DNA of 41,277 nucleotides from Streptomyces albogriseolus. Lineage in GTDB: Bacteria; Actinomycetota; Actinomycetes; Streptomycetales; Streptomycetaceae. The stretch spans positions 1 through 41,277 of the forward strand of contig BMVA01000033.1 of the NCBI GenBank assembly GCA_014650475.1, given 5' to 3'. Position numbers and translations under genes: made by a program. The notes beneath the pieces are model-generated. The model saw only the letters and a list, made by a program, of their open reading frames with translations. It did not search any database and was not told the DNA's origin. This document shows positions 1-7,872 of the stretch, in pieces; the first letter of the stretch is position 1; every line of letters begins with the position of its first letter.

Positions 1-906
1 GCGGAGAAGGTCGCCGGGTTCGGGATCGACACGGCGAACATGTTCGAGTTCTGGGACTGGGTCGGGGGGCGGTACTCGTACGACTCGGCGATCGGGCTGT
101 CGTTGATGATCGCGATCGGTCCGGACCGGTTCCGGGAGATGCTGGACGGGTTCCGGATCGTCGACGAGCACTTCCGCACCGCCCCGCCGGAGGCCAACGT
201 GCCGTTGCTGATGGGTCTGTTGGGGGTCTGGTACAACAACTTCCACGATGTGCAGTCGCACGCCGTGCTGCCGTACTCGCACTACCTGTCGAAGTTCACC
301 GCCTACCTCCAGCAGCTCGACATGGAGTCCAACGGCAAGTACGTCGGCCGGGACGGACGCGAGGTCGACTGGCAGACCGGTCCCGTGGTGTGGGGCACCC
401 CGGGCACCAACGGGCAGCACGCCTACTACCAGCTGATCCACCAGGGCACCAAGCTGATCCCCGCCGACTTCATCGGCTTCGCCGAGCCCGTGGAGGAGCT
501 GAGCGACCGGCTCGCCGCCCAGCACGACCTGCTGATGGCCAACTTCTTCGCCCAGACGCAGGCGCTGGCCTTCGGCAAGACCCCGGACGAGGTGCGCGCC
601 GAGGGCGTGCCCGAGGAGCTCGTCCCGCACAAGACCTTCCAGGGCAACCACCCCACCACGACGATCGTCGCCCGGGCGCTCACCCCGTCCGTGCTCGGCC
701 AGCTGGTCGCCCTCTACGAGCACAAGGTGTTCGTGCAGGGCGCGATCTGGGACATCGACTCCTTCGACCAGTGGGGCGTCGAACTCGGCAAGGTCCTCGC
801 CAAGCGCGTCGAGCCCGCCCTCACCGAGGGCGCCGACGTCCCCGGCCTCGACCCCTCGACGAAGGCCCTGGTCGCCGCCTACCGGGAGCTGCGCGGCCGG
901 AGTTGA
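1..906 (+). CDS. pgi: glucose-6-phosphate isomerase, C-terminal 301 residues (5' end outside window)
   Basis: This is the C-terminal part of phosphoglucose isomerase, which interconverts glucose-6-phosphate and fructose-6-phosphate in the cytoplasm. The reading frame is open from base 1. Both family signatures are visible: [14 protein letters not shown] near the start of the fragment, and the downstream [10 protein letters not shown] block that carries the conserved C-terminal lysine. The full enzyme is usually about 550 residues, so roughly 250 N-terminal residues lie outside the window. A strong hairpin follows the stop codon. Pgi links the pentose phosphate genes at 11.5-18.1 kb to glycolysis, but here it is on the opposite strand and separated from them by a 10-kb transport block. 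The identification is secure. Confidence 0.97.
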   Translation, partial: AEKVAGFGIDTANMFEFWDWVGGRYSYDSAIGLSLMIAIGPDRFREMLDGFRIVDEHFRTAPPEANVPLLMGLLGVWYNNFHDVQSHAVLPYSHYLSKFTAYLQQLDMESNGKYVGRDGREVDWQTGPVVWGTPGTNGQHAYYQLIHQGTKLIPADFIGFAEPVEELSDRLAAQHDLLMANFFAQTQALAFGKTPDEVRAEGVPEELVPHKTFQGNHPTTTIVARALTPSVLGQLVALYEHKVFVQGAIWDIDSFDQWGVELGKVLAKRVEPALTEGADVPGLDPSTKALVAAYRELRGRS

Positions 907-912
907 GCACCA

Positions 913-945
913 GGGAAGCGGACGGCAGCACGCCGTCCGCTTCCC
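913..945 (+). terminator. terminator hairpin after pgi
   Basis: A perfect 14-bp inverted repeat (arms 913-926 and 932-945, arm GGGAAGCGGACGGC) with a 5-nt loop starts 6 bases after the pgi stop. Only a short T-rich run follows. It lies between convergent genes and may work in both directions. Confidence 0.8.
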
Positions 946-1003
946 GCGGTCTTTGTGCAACCCGCAGGCCCCCAACGGCCCGTGAAAGCCGTGACCCCGC
1001 CGC

Positions 1004-3286
1004 TCAGGCGACCGCGCTCAGGGTGTCCGCGAGGCGGCGGCGGGCCGCGCGGGCGGCCGGGACGGCGGCCAGGGCGGCGGCGCCCAGCACGGCGGCCGTG
1101 CCGAGCAGCACCAGCAGCGCGGGGGAGGGCAGGCGGGCGATCCCTGAGCCGATGCCGCTCGATCTTCCCTGGGCGTCGATCAGCCAGTGCGCCAGCGGCA
1201 GCCCCAGCGCGGTGGCGAGGAGCACCGCCGCCAGAGCCGTACCGGCGGTGGCGGTGACCGTGACCGCGGTGATCTGCCGGGGCGACAGGCCGACGGCCTT
1301 CAGCGCCAGCAGGTCGCGCTCGCCCTCGCGGACGGTCCCGCCGATCGCCGTCAGCAGCTCCACCAGACCGATCAGCGCCAACACCGCGACCAGCCCGAGG
1401 ACCACCGCGCGCAGCGGGGACAGTCCGTCCGCCGGGTTGGCCACGGTGTGCACGTCCAGGTGGCCGCGGCCCTCCGCCGCGAGCCGGGCCGCCACCCGAG
1501 CCGGGTCCGCGCCCGGCTCGAGACGGAGCTGGTAGAGACCGGGCCGCATCTCCGGGTCGTTGGCGCGGAGGGTGTCGAGCGAGGTGGAGATGACCCGCCC
1601 CGCGTTCTCCGGCTCGATGCTGCGGCCCACGATGTGCAGGATCTGCGGGCGGCCGCCGACGGTCATCCGCACCCAGTCGCCCACCCGGACGTGCAGCAGG
1701 TCGAGCAGTCCCTGCCCGGCCACCGCCTCGTCCGGACCGTGCGCCGGCCTGCCCTCCGCCAGCGCGAACGGGTACGGGTCCTCGTGGGTGCCGTACCCGC
1801 GCAGCGCGATCGTCGCGGTCTGGCCGGGGACCAGCGCGGCCACCTCCACGCCCGGATGGGCGGCGGCGACCTGCGGATCGCTCTCCAGCAGGTCCCGCGC
1901 CTCCCGGTCGCCCAGCGAGGCGTCGACGCGCACGCTGAGCGCCGCGGGCAGCCCGATCCGCTCGGGTGCGCTGTGGAAGCGGTCGATCGTCGTCCACGCG
2001 CTCAGCGCCACCACGATCAGCAGCAGCGGCAGCGCCAGCCTGGCCACCGCGCCCAGCGACCGCGGCCGGCGGGTGAACGCCTTGTGCCAGCCCAGCACCA
2101 GCGCCGGAGGCACCCGCGCGCCCAGCGCCCGGCGCGCCGCCCCGCTCAGCCGCCCGGCCGGCGCCGTGGCCGGACGCGGCACCGGCACCGGGGGCACCCG
2201 GCCCGCCCGCCAGGCGGCCAGCCCGGTGGTGGCGCCGATGAACAGCACCGCTGCCGCCGGCACCACGAACAGCGCGGCGGTGTGCCCGGGCAGCCCCTGC
2301 CACACGTCCACCGCGTCCCCGAGCCGTCCCGGGACCGCGCCGCCCAGCGCCTCGGTGAGCGCGGCGGCGGCCACCGCACCGAGCAGGGCGTAGCCGAGGT
2401 GCTGGATCAGGAAGACGCGCACCACCTGGCCGGGGGTGAAGCCGATCGCCTTGAGGACGGAGATGTCCCGCAGGTGCCCCCGGATCCGGGTGGTGATCGC
2501 GCCGTGCACGGCGAGCCCGGCGGCGGCCAGCGCGCCCAGCCCGAACAGGCCCAGCACCTGCCCCAGCAGCCGGTTGTCGCCCTGTGCCTCGGCGCGCGCC
2601 TGCTGCCAGGTCGCCACCTCGCCGATCGCCCCGGCGCCCAGCTCGGTCACCGCCCGCTGCACGGCGTACCCGGTGTCGCCCGGGTCAGTCAGCCGCAGCC
2701 CGATCACCTGCCCGTCCGGGTCCGGCACCGCGGACGGCAGCGCCCACACCAGCCCGGCCCGTTCGCCCGGCCGGAACCGCGGCTCGGCGCTGTCCGCGAC
2801 GCCGACCACGGTGAACCGCCGTGCGGTGCCGGGCACGGTGAGGGTGTCGCCGGGGGCGGTGAGCAGGGCGCGGGCCAGGCCGCTCTCCAGCACCACGCCG
2901 TCGGGCGTCGCCGGGTCGAGCCAGTGTCCCGAGGTGACGATCGGGCGGCCCACCTCGGGCCGGTCCCGGGTGCCGCGCACCTCGACGGAGGCCCGGCCGC
3001 CCTGCGAGGCGAGGGTGAGCGAGGAGGTGGGGTAGGGGCCGGCGACCGACCGCACCCCGTCCAGACCGGTCAGCCTGTCCGCGTCGGCGGACGCGGTGGT
3101 GTGCAGGGTGACGTGCGCGCCGTGCGCCTGGGTGAAGACCCGCTGCCAGGGGTTGGTGGCGTAGCCGAACAGGGCCGCGGCCAGCAGCAGGGACACCACG
3201 ATGCCCGCGGTGGCGAGCACCAGGAACAGCGCCTCGCCGCGGTGCGTGCGCAGATCGGAGTGCGCCCAGCGCAGAGTCGCTCGCAC
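1004..3286 (-). CDS. FtsX/MacB-type ABC transporter permease
   Basis: This 760-residue membrane protein has the layout of the MacB/FtsX permease family. One N-terminal membrane segment (about residues 18-42) is followed by a large extracytoplasmic domain. A first FtsX domain (about residues 240-370) contains the typical stretch DISVLKAIGFTPGQVVRVFL. A second extracytoplasmic domain follows, then a C-terminal FtsX domain (about 620-760) with the matching stretch DLLALKAVGLSPRQ. Both halves carry this cytoplasmic coupling motif, as in two-FtsX-domain permeases. Translation likely starts at the GTG at 3286. It lies 75 bp downstream of the ATPase gene and would form the transporter with it. Such systems usually export, or act mechanically on, envelope substrates rather than importing them. 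The substrate cannot be read from the sequence. Confidence 0.9.
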   Translation of the reverse strand: MRATLRWAHSDLRTHRGEALFLVLATAGIVVSLLLAAALFGYATNPWQRVFTQAHGAHVTLHTTASADADRLTGLDGVRSVAGPYPTSSLTLASQGGRASVEVRGTRDRPEVGRPIVTSGHWLDPATPDGVVLESGLARALLTAPGDTLTVPGTARRFTVVGVADSAEPRFRPGERAGLVWALPSAVPDPDGQVIGLRLTDPGDTGYAVQRAVTELGAGAIGEVATWQQARAEAQGDNRLLGQVLGLFGLGALAAAGLAVHGAITTRIRGHLRDISVLKAIGFTPGQVVRVFLIQHLGYALLGAVAAAALTEALGGAVPGRLGDAVDVWQGLPGHTAALFVVPAAAVLFIGATTGLAAWRAGRVPPVPVPRPATAPAGRLSGAARRALGARVPPALVLGWHKAFTRRPRSLGAVARLALPLLLIVVALSAWTTIDRFHSAPERIGLPAALSVRVDASLGDREARDLLESDPQVAAAHPGVEVAALVPGQTATIALRGYGTHEDPYPFALAEGRPAHGPDEAVAGQGLLDLLHVRVGDWVRMTVGGRPQILHIVGRSIEPENAGRVISTSLDTLRANDPEMRPGLYQLRLEPGADPARVAARLAAEGRGHLDVHTVANPADGLSPLRAVVLGLVAVLALIGLVELLTAIGGTVREGERDLLALKAVGLSPRQITAVTVTATAGTALAAVLLATALGLPLAHWLIDAQGRSSGIGSGIARLPSPALLVLLGTAAVLGAAALAAVPAARAARRRLADTLSAVA

Positions 3287-3316
3287 CGGCCTCAGCCCCT
3301 CGGGGGCCGGTCGTGG

Positions 3317-3330
3317 ACGCGTATACGCGT
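3317..3330. repeat. 14-bp perfect palindrome between ATPase and permease genes
   Basis: ACGCGTATACGCGT is a perfect palindrome without a spacer. It lies in the 75-bp gap between the exporter ATPase and permease genes. It shares the core GTATAC with the region upstream of the padR gene (4693-4698). A role as a protein-binding site is only a possibility. Confidence 0.4.
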
Positions 3331-3361
3331 GCGCGCGGCGGGTCGGTGGGTGACGCGCATG

Positions 3362-4114
3362 TCAGTCCTTGAGCTCCAGCACGCCGGACGCGCCGGCCCC
3401 GCGCGGCGGCGGGCCCGCGTCGAGGGTGGCGTCGTCGGCTATCCGGCCGTCGAAGAACGAGATCACCCGGTCCGCGGCGCTCGCCAGCCGGGCGTCGTGC
3501 GTGACCAGCAGGATCGTCTGCCCGCGCCGGTGGAAGCGGGACAGCAGCCGCATCACCTCGCGCGTGCCCCTGCTGTCCAGGCTGCCCGCGGGCTCGTCGG
3601 CCAGCAGCAGCGGAGGGTGGTTGACCAGGGCCCGGGCCAGGGCGACCCGCTGCTGCTCACCGCCGGACAGCTCGCCCGGCATGCTCCGCTCCTTGCCCTC
3701 GAGGCCCAGCTCGGCCAGCAGCTCCCGGCGCCCGGCGCGGGCCTTCTTCGGCGGGACGCCGGCGAGCAGCGCGGGCAGCTCCACGTTGTCCGCCACCGAC
3801 AGGTCGGAGACCAGGTTGAAGAACTGGAACACGATCCCGATGCGCCGCCGCCGCTCCACCGCCCAGCGCGCCTCGCTCCAGCCGTCGGCGCGCTCGCCGT
3901 CCAGCCAGATGCCGCCCTTGTCCGGCCGCTGGAGCCCGCCGAGCAGATGCAGCAGCGTCGACTTGCCCGCGCCCGAAGGGCCGGTGACCGCCACGAACTC
4001 GCCGCGGGTCACCCGCAGGTCGACGCCGCGCACGGCGTGCGCCGGGGCGCCCTCGCCGTGGTGGGTCTTGACCAGGCCTTCGGCGCGCAGCAGGGGAGCG
4101 TCGCTCTCGCTCAC
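3362..4114 (-). CDS. ABC transporter ATPase (LolD/MacB type)
   Basis: This is the ATP-hydrolysing subunit of the exporter whose permease follows. From the GTG start it has 250 residues. Walker A is GPSGAGKS (about 45-52), the Q-loop region is FQFFNLVSDLSVADN, the signature is LSGGEQQR, Walker B is LLLADEPAGSLD, and the switch histidine is in LLVTHD. The LVSDLSVADNVELP stretch and the overall length are typical of LolD/MacB/FtsE-like ATPases that pair with FtsX permeases. The GTG at 4114 was chosen because it overlaps the padR stop in a GTGA arrangement and has GAGGAG just upstream, which suggests translational coupling. A longer frame opening at 4141 would overlap padR by 31 bases. It probably forms a regulator-ATPase-permease operon. 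Confidence 0.93.
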   Translation of the reverse strand: MSESDAPLLRAEGLVKTHHGEGAPAHAVRGVDLRVTRGEFVAVTGPSGAGKSTLLHLLGGLQRPDKGGIWLDGERADGWSEARWAVERRRRIGIVFQFFNLVSDLSVADNVELPALLAGVPPKKARAGRRELLAELGLEGKERSMPGELSGGEQQRVALARALVNHPPLLLADEPAGSLDSRGTREVMRLLSRFHRRGQTILLVTHDARLASAADRVISFFDGRIADDATLDAGPPPRGAGASGVLELKD

Positions 4115-4626
4115 TGAAGCTCCTCCAGCTCTTCCTGACACCGCTCCAGCCAGTCGAGATCGGCCTGCAGGTGCAGCATCGCGCCCTCGATCAGCAGATG
4201 GGAGATGCGGTTGTCCCGGTCCTCGGCGGCGGCCAGCTTCGACAGCTGCCGCATGGTGTTCAGATACTGGCGGCGCTGGCGGTTGATCAGCGAGATCCGG
4301 TCCGCCAGCCCGGTCTGCGGGGCCAGGGCCAGCTTCATGAAGAACTCGTCCCGCACCCGCGGCTCGTCCGCCGTCTCCTCGAACCAGGCGCGCAGCGCCT
4401 CGTGCCCGGCCTCGGTGAGGTGGTAGACCTTCTTGTTCGGCCGGCTCGACTGCTCGATGGCCTCGCCCTCGATCAGCCCCGTCTTCTCGAGGCGGCCGAG
4501 GGTGACGTAGATCTGGCCGACGTTCGGCTGAGGGTACGCGGCGCCCAGCAGTTGCTCAAGGTCCTGCTTGAGCTCGTATCCGTGCGCCGGGCCACGGGCG
4601 AGCAGCGCCAGGAGGGGCAGCCGCAC
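4111..4626 (-). CDS. PadR-family transcriptional regulator
   Basis: This 171-residue protein has the PadR winged-helix fold. The opening LPLLALLARGPAHGYELK (residues 3-20) and the wing region PNVGQIYVTLGRLEKTGLI (35-52) are characteristic, followed by an alpha-helical dimerisation half. PadR proteins are usually repressors relieved by a ligand, and they often control an adjacent ABC exporter or efflux gene. Here the gene is first in an apparent operon with the exporter, so autoregulation and control of the exporter is the natural inference. The GTG at 4626 has AGGAGGAG about 8 bases upstream and starts exactly where PadR homologues start (xRLPLLALL). Upstream-open codons in the frame run antisense through the divergent gene and are not credible. 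Confidence 0.93.
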   Translation of the reverse strand: MRLPLLALLARGPAHGYELKQDLEQLLGAAYPQPNVGQIYVTLGRLEKTGLIEGEAIEQSSRPNKKVYHLTEAGHEALRAWFEETADEPRVRDEFFMKLALAPQTGLADRISLINRQRRQYLNTMRQLSKLAAAEDRDNRISHLLIEGAMLHLQADLDWLERCQEELEELQ

Positions 4627-4671
4627 TGGTGCTCTCCTCCTCGCGCTCCTGGGTAATGTGCCGCGGGACCT

Positions 4672-4700
4672 AGTATCGCCCATACCTAACGGGTATACAT
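4672..4700. promoter_or_regulatory. divergent control region with inverted repeat ATACC-N5-GGTAT
   Basis: The 126-bp gap between padR (minus) and the solute-binding protein gene (plus) is AT-richer than its surroundings. It holds the inverted repeat ATACCTAACGGGTAT (4682-4696), next to GTATAC (4693-4698). On the minus strand, GATACT (4677-4672) could serve as the -10 of padR. On the plus strand, TATACA (4694-4699) could be a -10. No good -35 was found for either. The octamer TACCTAAC inside the repeat recurs twice upstream of the alpha-glucosidase gene. Confidence 0.5.
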
Positions 4701-4752
4701 GGCCTCTGACCCCGGCAAGGGTGCCCGGGTGCCGGTGTACAGGGAGGAACCT

Positions 4753-6024
4753 ATGCGGTGGATCCATGCCGCGGGTAGGGGCCTTCTCGTCCTGATCGTC
4801 GTTCTGACCGGTTACGTCGCCTCCGGCGCGAGCGCCGGCGAGCGTCCCGGGGACGGGCGCGGACCGCTCACCCTGGCCACCGCCGGGGACCTCACCGGCT
4901 ACCTCGGCTCCGTCCTCGACGGCTGGAACCGCACCCACCCCGGCGAGGAGGTCACCCTCGTCGAGCTGCCCGACTCCGCCGACGAGACCCGCGCGCAGAT
5001 GATCACCGACCTGCGGGCCGGCGAGGGCGGCCGCTTCGACGTGCTGAACATCGACGTCAGCTGGACCTCGGAGTTCGCCGCCGCCGGCTGGATCCGCCCG
5101 CTGCCCCGCGACCGGTTCCCGCTGGACACCTTCCTGCCCCGGGTCGTCGACACCGCCACCTACGACGGCCGGCTGTACGCCGTTCCGTACGTGACCAACG
5201 CCGGGCTGCTGCTGTACCGCAAGGACGTCCTCGACGACGCCGGCGTCCCGCCCCCGCGCACCTGGGCGGAACTGGAGCGGGCCGCGAAGACCCTCGCCCC
5301 CGCACGCGGACTCGACGGTTACGCGGGCCAGTTCCTGCCCTACGAAGGGCTCACCGTGAACGCGGCCGAGGCGGTCTACTCGGCGGGCGGCGCCATCCTC
5401 GGCGACGAGGGCGAACGCGTCACCGTGGACTCCCGGGCGGCCCGCAAGGGCATCGGGTTCCTGGCCCGCGGGGTCCGCGAGGGCTGGATCCCCCGGGAGG
5501 CGCTGGCGTACAAGGAGGAGGAGTCCAAGCGGGCCTTCCAGGACGGCCGGCTGCTCTTCCTGCGCAACTGGCCCTACGCGTACGTCGCCGCCTCCGCCCC
5601 GGGCTCGAAGGTCGCGGGGAAGGTCGGCGCCGTGCCCCTGCCGGGACCGGACGGCCCCGGGACCAGTGTGCTCGGCGGGTCCAACCTGGCCGTGAGCAGC
5701 CACGCCAGGCACCCCGACTCCGCCGCCCGGCTGCTGGCGTACCTCACCGGCGAGCGGGTGCAGCGCCAGGTGCTCACCCGCGGCGCGCTGCCGCCCGTAC
5801 GGGCCGGCCTGTACGACGACCCGGAACTGGTGCGCCGCTTCCCGTACCTGCCGACCCTGCGCGAGAGCGTGCTGGCCGCCGCGCCGCGGCCCAAGAGCCC
5901 GCGCTACGACCAGGTGAGCCTGGTGGTGCAGGCGGTGGTGCACGACGCGATGAGCGGGCGGCAGACGCCCGAGGCCGCGGTGCGCCGGCTGGCGGCCGAG
6001 CTGGCCGCCGTCTCCTCCCGCTGA
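4753..6024 (+). CDS. secreted extracellular solute-binding protein, family 1
   Basis: This 423-residue protein has a Sec-type signal peptide (about residues 1-29, ending ASGASAG) and then a family 1 solute-binding fold. Recognisable parts are LTLATAGDLTGYLGSVLDGWNRTHP at the first strand and helix, FDVLNIDVSWTSEFA, and the LYAVPYVTNAGLLLYRKDVLDDAG segment typical of maltose/trehalose-type binding proteins. There is no lipobox cysteine, so unlike most actinobacterial binding proteins it is not predicted to be lipid-anchored. The ATG at 4753 was chosen for the AGGGAGGA ribosome site 4 bases upstream. An in-frame ATG at 4699 would place the signal peptide after an 18-residue extension. The gene is divergent from padR and points towards the alpha-glucosidase and permease genes. 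The ligand is probably a sugar but unproven. Confidence 0.88.
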   Translation: MRWIHAAGRGLLVLIVVLTGYVASGASAGERPGDGRGPLTLATAGDLTGYLGSVLDGWNRTHPGEEVTLVELPDSADETRAQMITDLRAGEGGRFDVLNIDVSWTSEFAAAGWIRPLPRDRFPLDTFLPRVVDTATYDGRLYAVPYVTNAGLLLYRKDVLDDAGVPPPRTWAELERAAKTLAPARGLDGYAGQFLPYEGLTVNAAEAVYSAGGAILGDEGERVTVDSRAARKGIGFLARGVREGWIPREALAYKEEESKRAFQDGRLLFLRNWPYAYVAASAPGSKVAGKVGAVPLPGPDGPGTSVLGGSNLAVSSHARHPDSAARLLAYLTGERVQRQVLTRGALPPVRAGLYDDPELVRRFPYLPTLRESVLAAAPRPKSPRYDQVSLVVQAVVHDAMSGRQTPEAAVRRLAAELAAVSSR

Positions 6025-6034
6025 CGTCTTCCTA

Positions 6035-6051
6035 GTTACATGTTAGGTAAC
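6035..6051. promoter_or_regulatory. candidate operator GTTAC-N7-GTAAC
   Basis: This 17-bp imperfect palindrome, GTTACATGTTAGGTAAC, lies 11 bases after the stop of the first binding-protein gene. It contains CATGTTAGGTA (6039-6049), which is the exact reverse complement of TACCTAACATG at 6155-6165. It is probably a distal operator for the alpha-glucosidase promoter. Confidence 0.5.
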
Positions 6052-6133
6052 GCGCGGATCTCAGTCCCGCCGGTATCGCCCCCATTCATCCCGTTCTGTG
6101 CCTCGTAACCTCCCGGTAGCTTGCGCATGTTCA

Positions 6134-6172
6134 TTGACACCCGCTGTTCACCGCTACCTAACATGCATGCAT
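6134..6172 (+). promoter_or_regulatory. candidate promoter and operator of the alpha-glucosidase gene
   Basis: A perfect -35 TTGACA (6134-6139) is followed after 19 bases by TAACAT (6159-6164), a TANNNT-type -10. The -10 lies inside TACCTAACATG (6155-6165), the inverted mate of the site at 6039-6049. It runs into the palindrome ATGCATGCAT (6163-6172). A repressor bound here would block the -10. Confidence 0.5.
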
Positions 6173-6207
6173 AACAAGCAGGACTCCTCACAGACAGGTC
6201 AATCGGG

Positions 6208-7830
6208 GTGAACAGGCACCATTGGTGGCGTGACGCGGTGATCTACCAGGTGTACGTCCGCAGCTTTCTGGACAGCACCGGGGACGGCATCGGCGATCTC
6301 GCCGGGGTCAGGGCGGGGCTGCCGTACCTGAGAAAGCTCGGCGTGGACGGGATATGGCTCAGCCCGTTCTACCCCTCGCCCCAGCACGACCACGGCTACG
6401 ACGTGGCCGACTACCGCGACGTCGACCCGGTCTACGGCGACCTCGACGAGTTCGACCGGCTGGTGACCGCGGCCCACCGCCTCGGCATCCGGGTCCTGCT
6501 CGACATCGTGCCCAACCACTGCTCCAGCGGGCACCCGTGGTTCCGCGAGGCACTGGCCGCCGCACCCGGCAGCCCCGAGCGGGCCCGCTTCCACTTCGCC
6601 GACGGCCGCGGCCCCGACGGCAGCGAGCCGCCCAACAACTGGCACGCCATGTTCGGCGGCCCCGCCTGGACCCGTGTCACCGAGGCGGACGGCCGCCCCG
6701 GCCAGTGGTACCTGCACATGTTCACGCCCGAGCAGCCCGACTGGAACTGGCGCAACCCCGAGATCGCCGCCGAGTTCGACCAGGTCCTGCGGTTCTGGCT
6801 CGACCGGGGCGTCGACGGCTTCCGCATCGACGTCGCCGCGGGACTGTTCAAGCACCCCGAGCTGCCCGACTCCCCGGACCCCGAGGCCGACGCCCGCACC
6901 CGCGACTCGGTCAACCCGCTCGCCTGGAACCAGCCCGAGGTGCACGACGTCTGGCGGCACTGGCGCGCGGTGTGCGAGGAGTACACCGCCCGCGACGGCC
7001 GCGAACGCCTCCTGGTCGGCGAGGTCTCCGTGCCCTCCGCCCGCGAGCACGCCAAGTACGTCCGCCCCGACGAGCTCCACCAGGCGTTCTTCTTCGACCT
7101 GCTCGGCGCGCCCTGGGACGCCGACGCCTTCCGCAAGGTGATCTCCGAGGCCATGCAGGACATCGCCGGCACCGGCTCGACCGTCACCTGGGTGCTCAAC
7201 AACCACGACCAGGTGCGCACGGTCACCCGCTACGGCGAACCCGCCCCCGAGGGCAGCGGACTCGGCGCCGCCCGCGCCCGCGCCGCCGCGCTGCTGATGC
7301 TGGCACTGCCCGGCGCCGCGTACATCTACCAGGGCGAGGAGCTGGGCCTGCCGGAGGTCGTCGACCTGCCCGACGACGTGCTCACCGACCCGATCTTCCG
7401 CCGCACCGGCAGCCGCGCCCGCATCCGCGACGGCTGCCGGGTGCCGCTGCCCTGGTCCGGACACGCCTCGCCGTTCGGCTTCACCTCCGGCGCCGAGAGC
7501 GCCAAGCCCTGGCTGCCTCAGCCCGAGTACTTCGCCGAGTACGCCACCCACCGCGCCCTCGCCGACACCCGCTCCTCCTGGCACCTCTACCGCGACGGCC
7601 TGCAACTGCGTTCTGCCCTGCACCAGTTGGGCGAGGGCACGCTGCGCTGGCTGGACACCCAGCCCGGCGTCCTCGCCTTCGCCCGCGGCGACGACCTCGT
7701 CTGCGCCGTCAACTTCGGCACCGCCCCCGTACCCGCCCCGGTCGCCGGCACCCCGCTGCTCGCCAGCGGCCCCTGCCGGCCCGGGGAGCTCCCCGGCTCC
7801 ACCGCCGCCTGGTGGATCGACGGCTCCTGA
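6208..7830 (+). CDS. aglA: GH13 alpha-glucosidase / oligo-1,6-glucosidase type
   Basis: This 540-residue intracellular glycoside hydrolase of family GH13 should release glucose from alpha-glucosides taken up by the neighbouring transporter. It lacks a signal peptide. All four conserved GH13 regions are present: DIVPNH (99-104), GFRIDVA with nucleophile Asp208, GEVS with acid/base Glu272, and NNHDQ with Asp334. The opening WWRDAVIYQVYVRSF and GLPYLRKLGVDGIWLSPF are typical of exo-acting alpha-glucosidases rather than endo-amylases. The GTG at 6208 is used; the ribosome site is weak (AGG, then GGGG). It has its own promoter region (6025-6207) and is followed after 42 bases by a lipoprotein binding protein and two permeases, forming a sugar-use operon. 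Maltose, isomaltose or a related sugar are all possible substrates. Confidence 0.93.
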   Translation: MNRHHWWRDAVIYQVYVRSFLDSTGDGIGDLAGVRAGLPYLRKLGVDGIWLSPFYPSPQHDHGYDVADYRDVDPVYGDLDEFDRLVTAAHRLGIRVLLDIVPNHCSSGHPWFREALAAAPGSPERARFHFADGRGPDGSEPPNNWHAMFGGPAWTRVTEADGRPGQWYLHMFTPEQPDWNWRNPEIAAEFDQVLRFWLDRGVDGFRIDVAAGLFKHPELPDSPDPEADARTRDSVNPLAWNQPEVHDVWRHWRAVCEEYTARDGRERLLVGEVSVPSAREHAKYVRPDELHQAFFFDLLGAPWDADAFRKVISEAMQDIAGTGSTVTWVLNNHDQVRTVTRYGEPAPEGSGLGAARARAAALLMLALPGAAYIYQGEELGLPEVVDLPDDVLTDPIFRRTGSRARIRDGCRVPLPWSGHASPFGFTSGAESAKPWLPQPEYFAEYATHRALADTRSSWHLYRDGLQLRSALHQLGEGTLRWLDTQPGVLAFARGDDLVCAVNFGTAPVPAPVAGTPLLASGPCRPGELPGSTAAWWIDGS

Positions 7831-7872
7831 GACAGCACGCCCGGTCACTCCTGTTTCCCCGAAGGGACATCG

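Noticed and set aside
1187-4117. A 976-codon open frame on the plus strand opposite the ABC exporter genes
   Set aside because: The translation is Arg/Gln/Gly/His-rich with no domain, while the opposite strand encodes clear FtsX and ATPase motifs.
6035-6051. Possible iron box because of TTAGGT
   Set aside because: Only the TTAGGT half fits; the other half and spacing do not match the DtxR-type consensus. The sequence is better explained as one copy of the local TACCTAAC motif.
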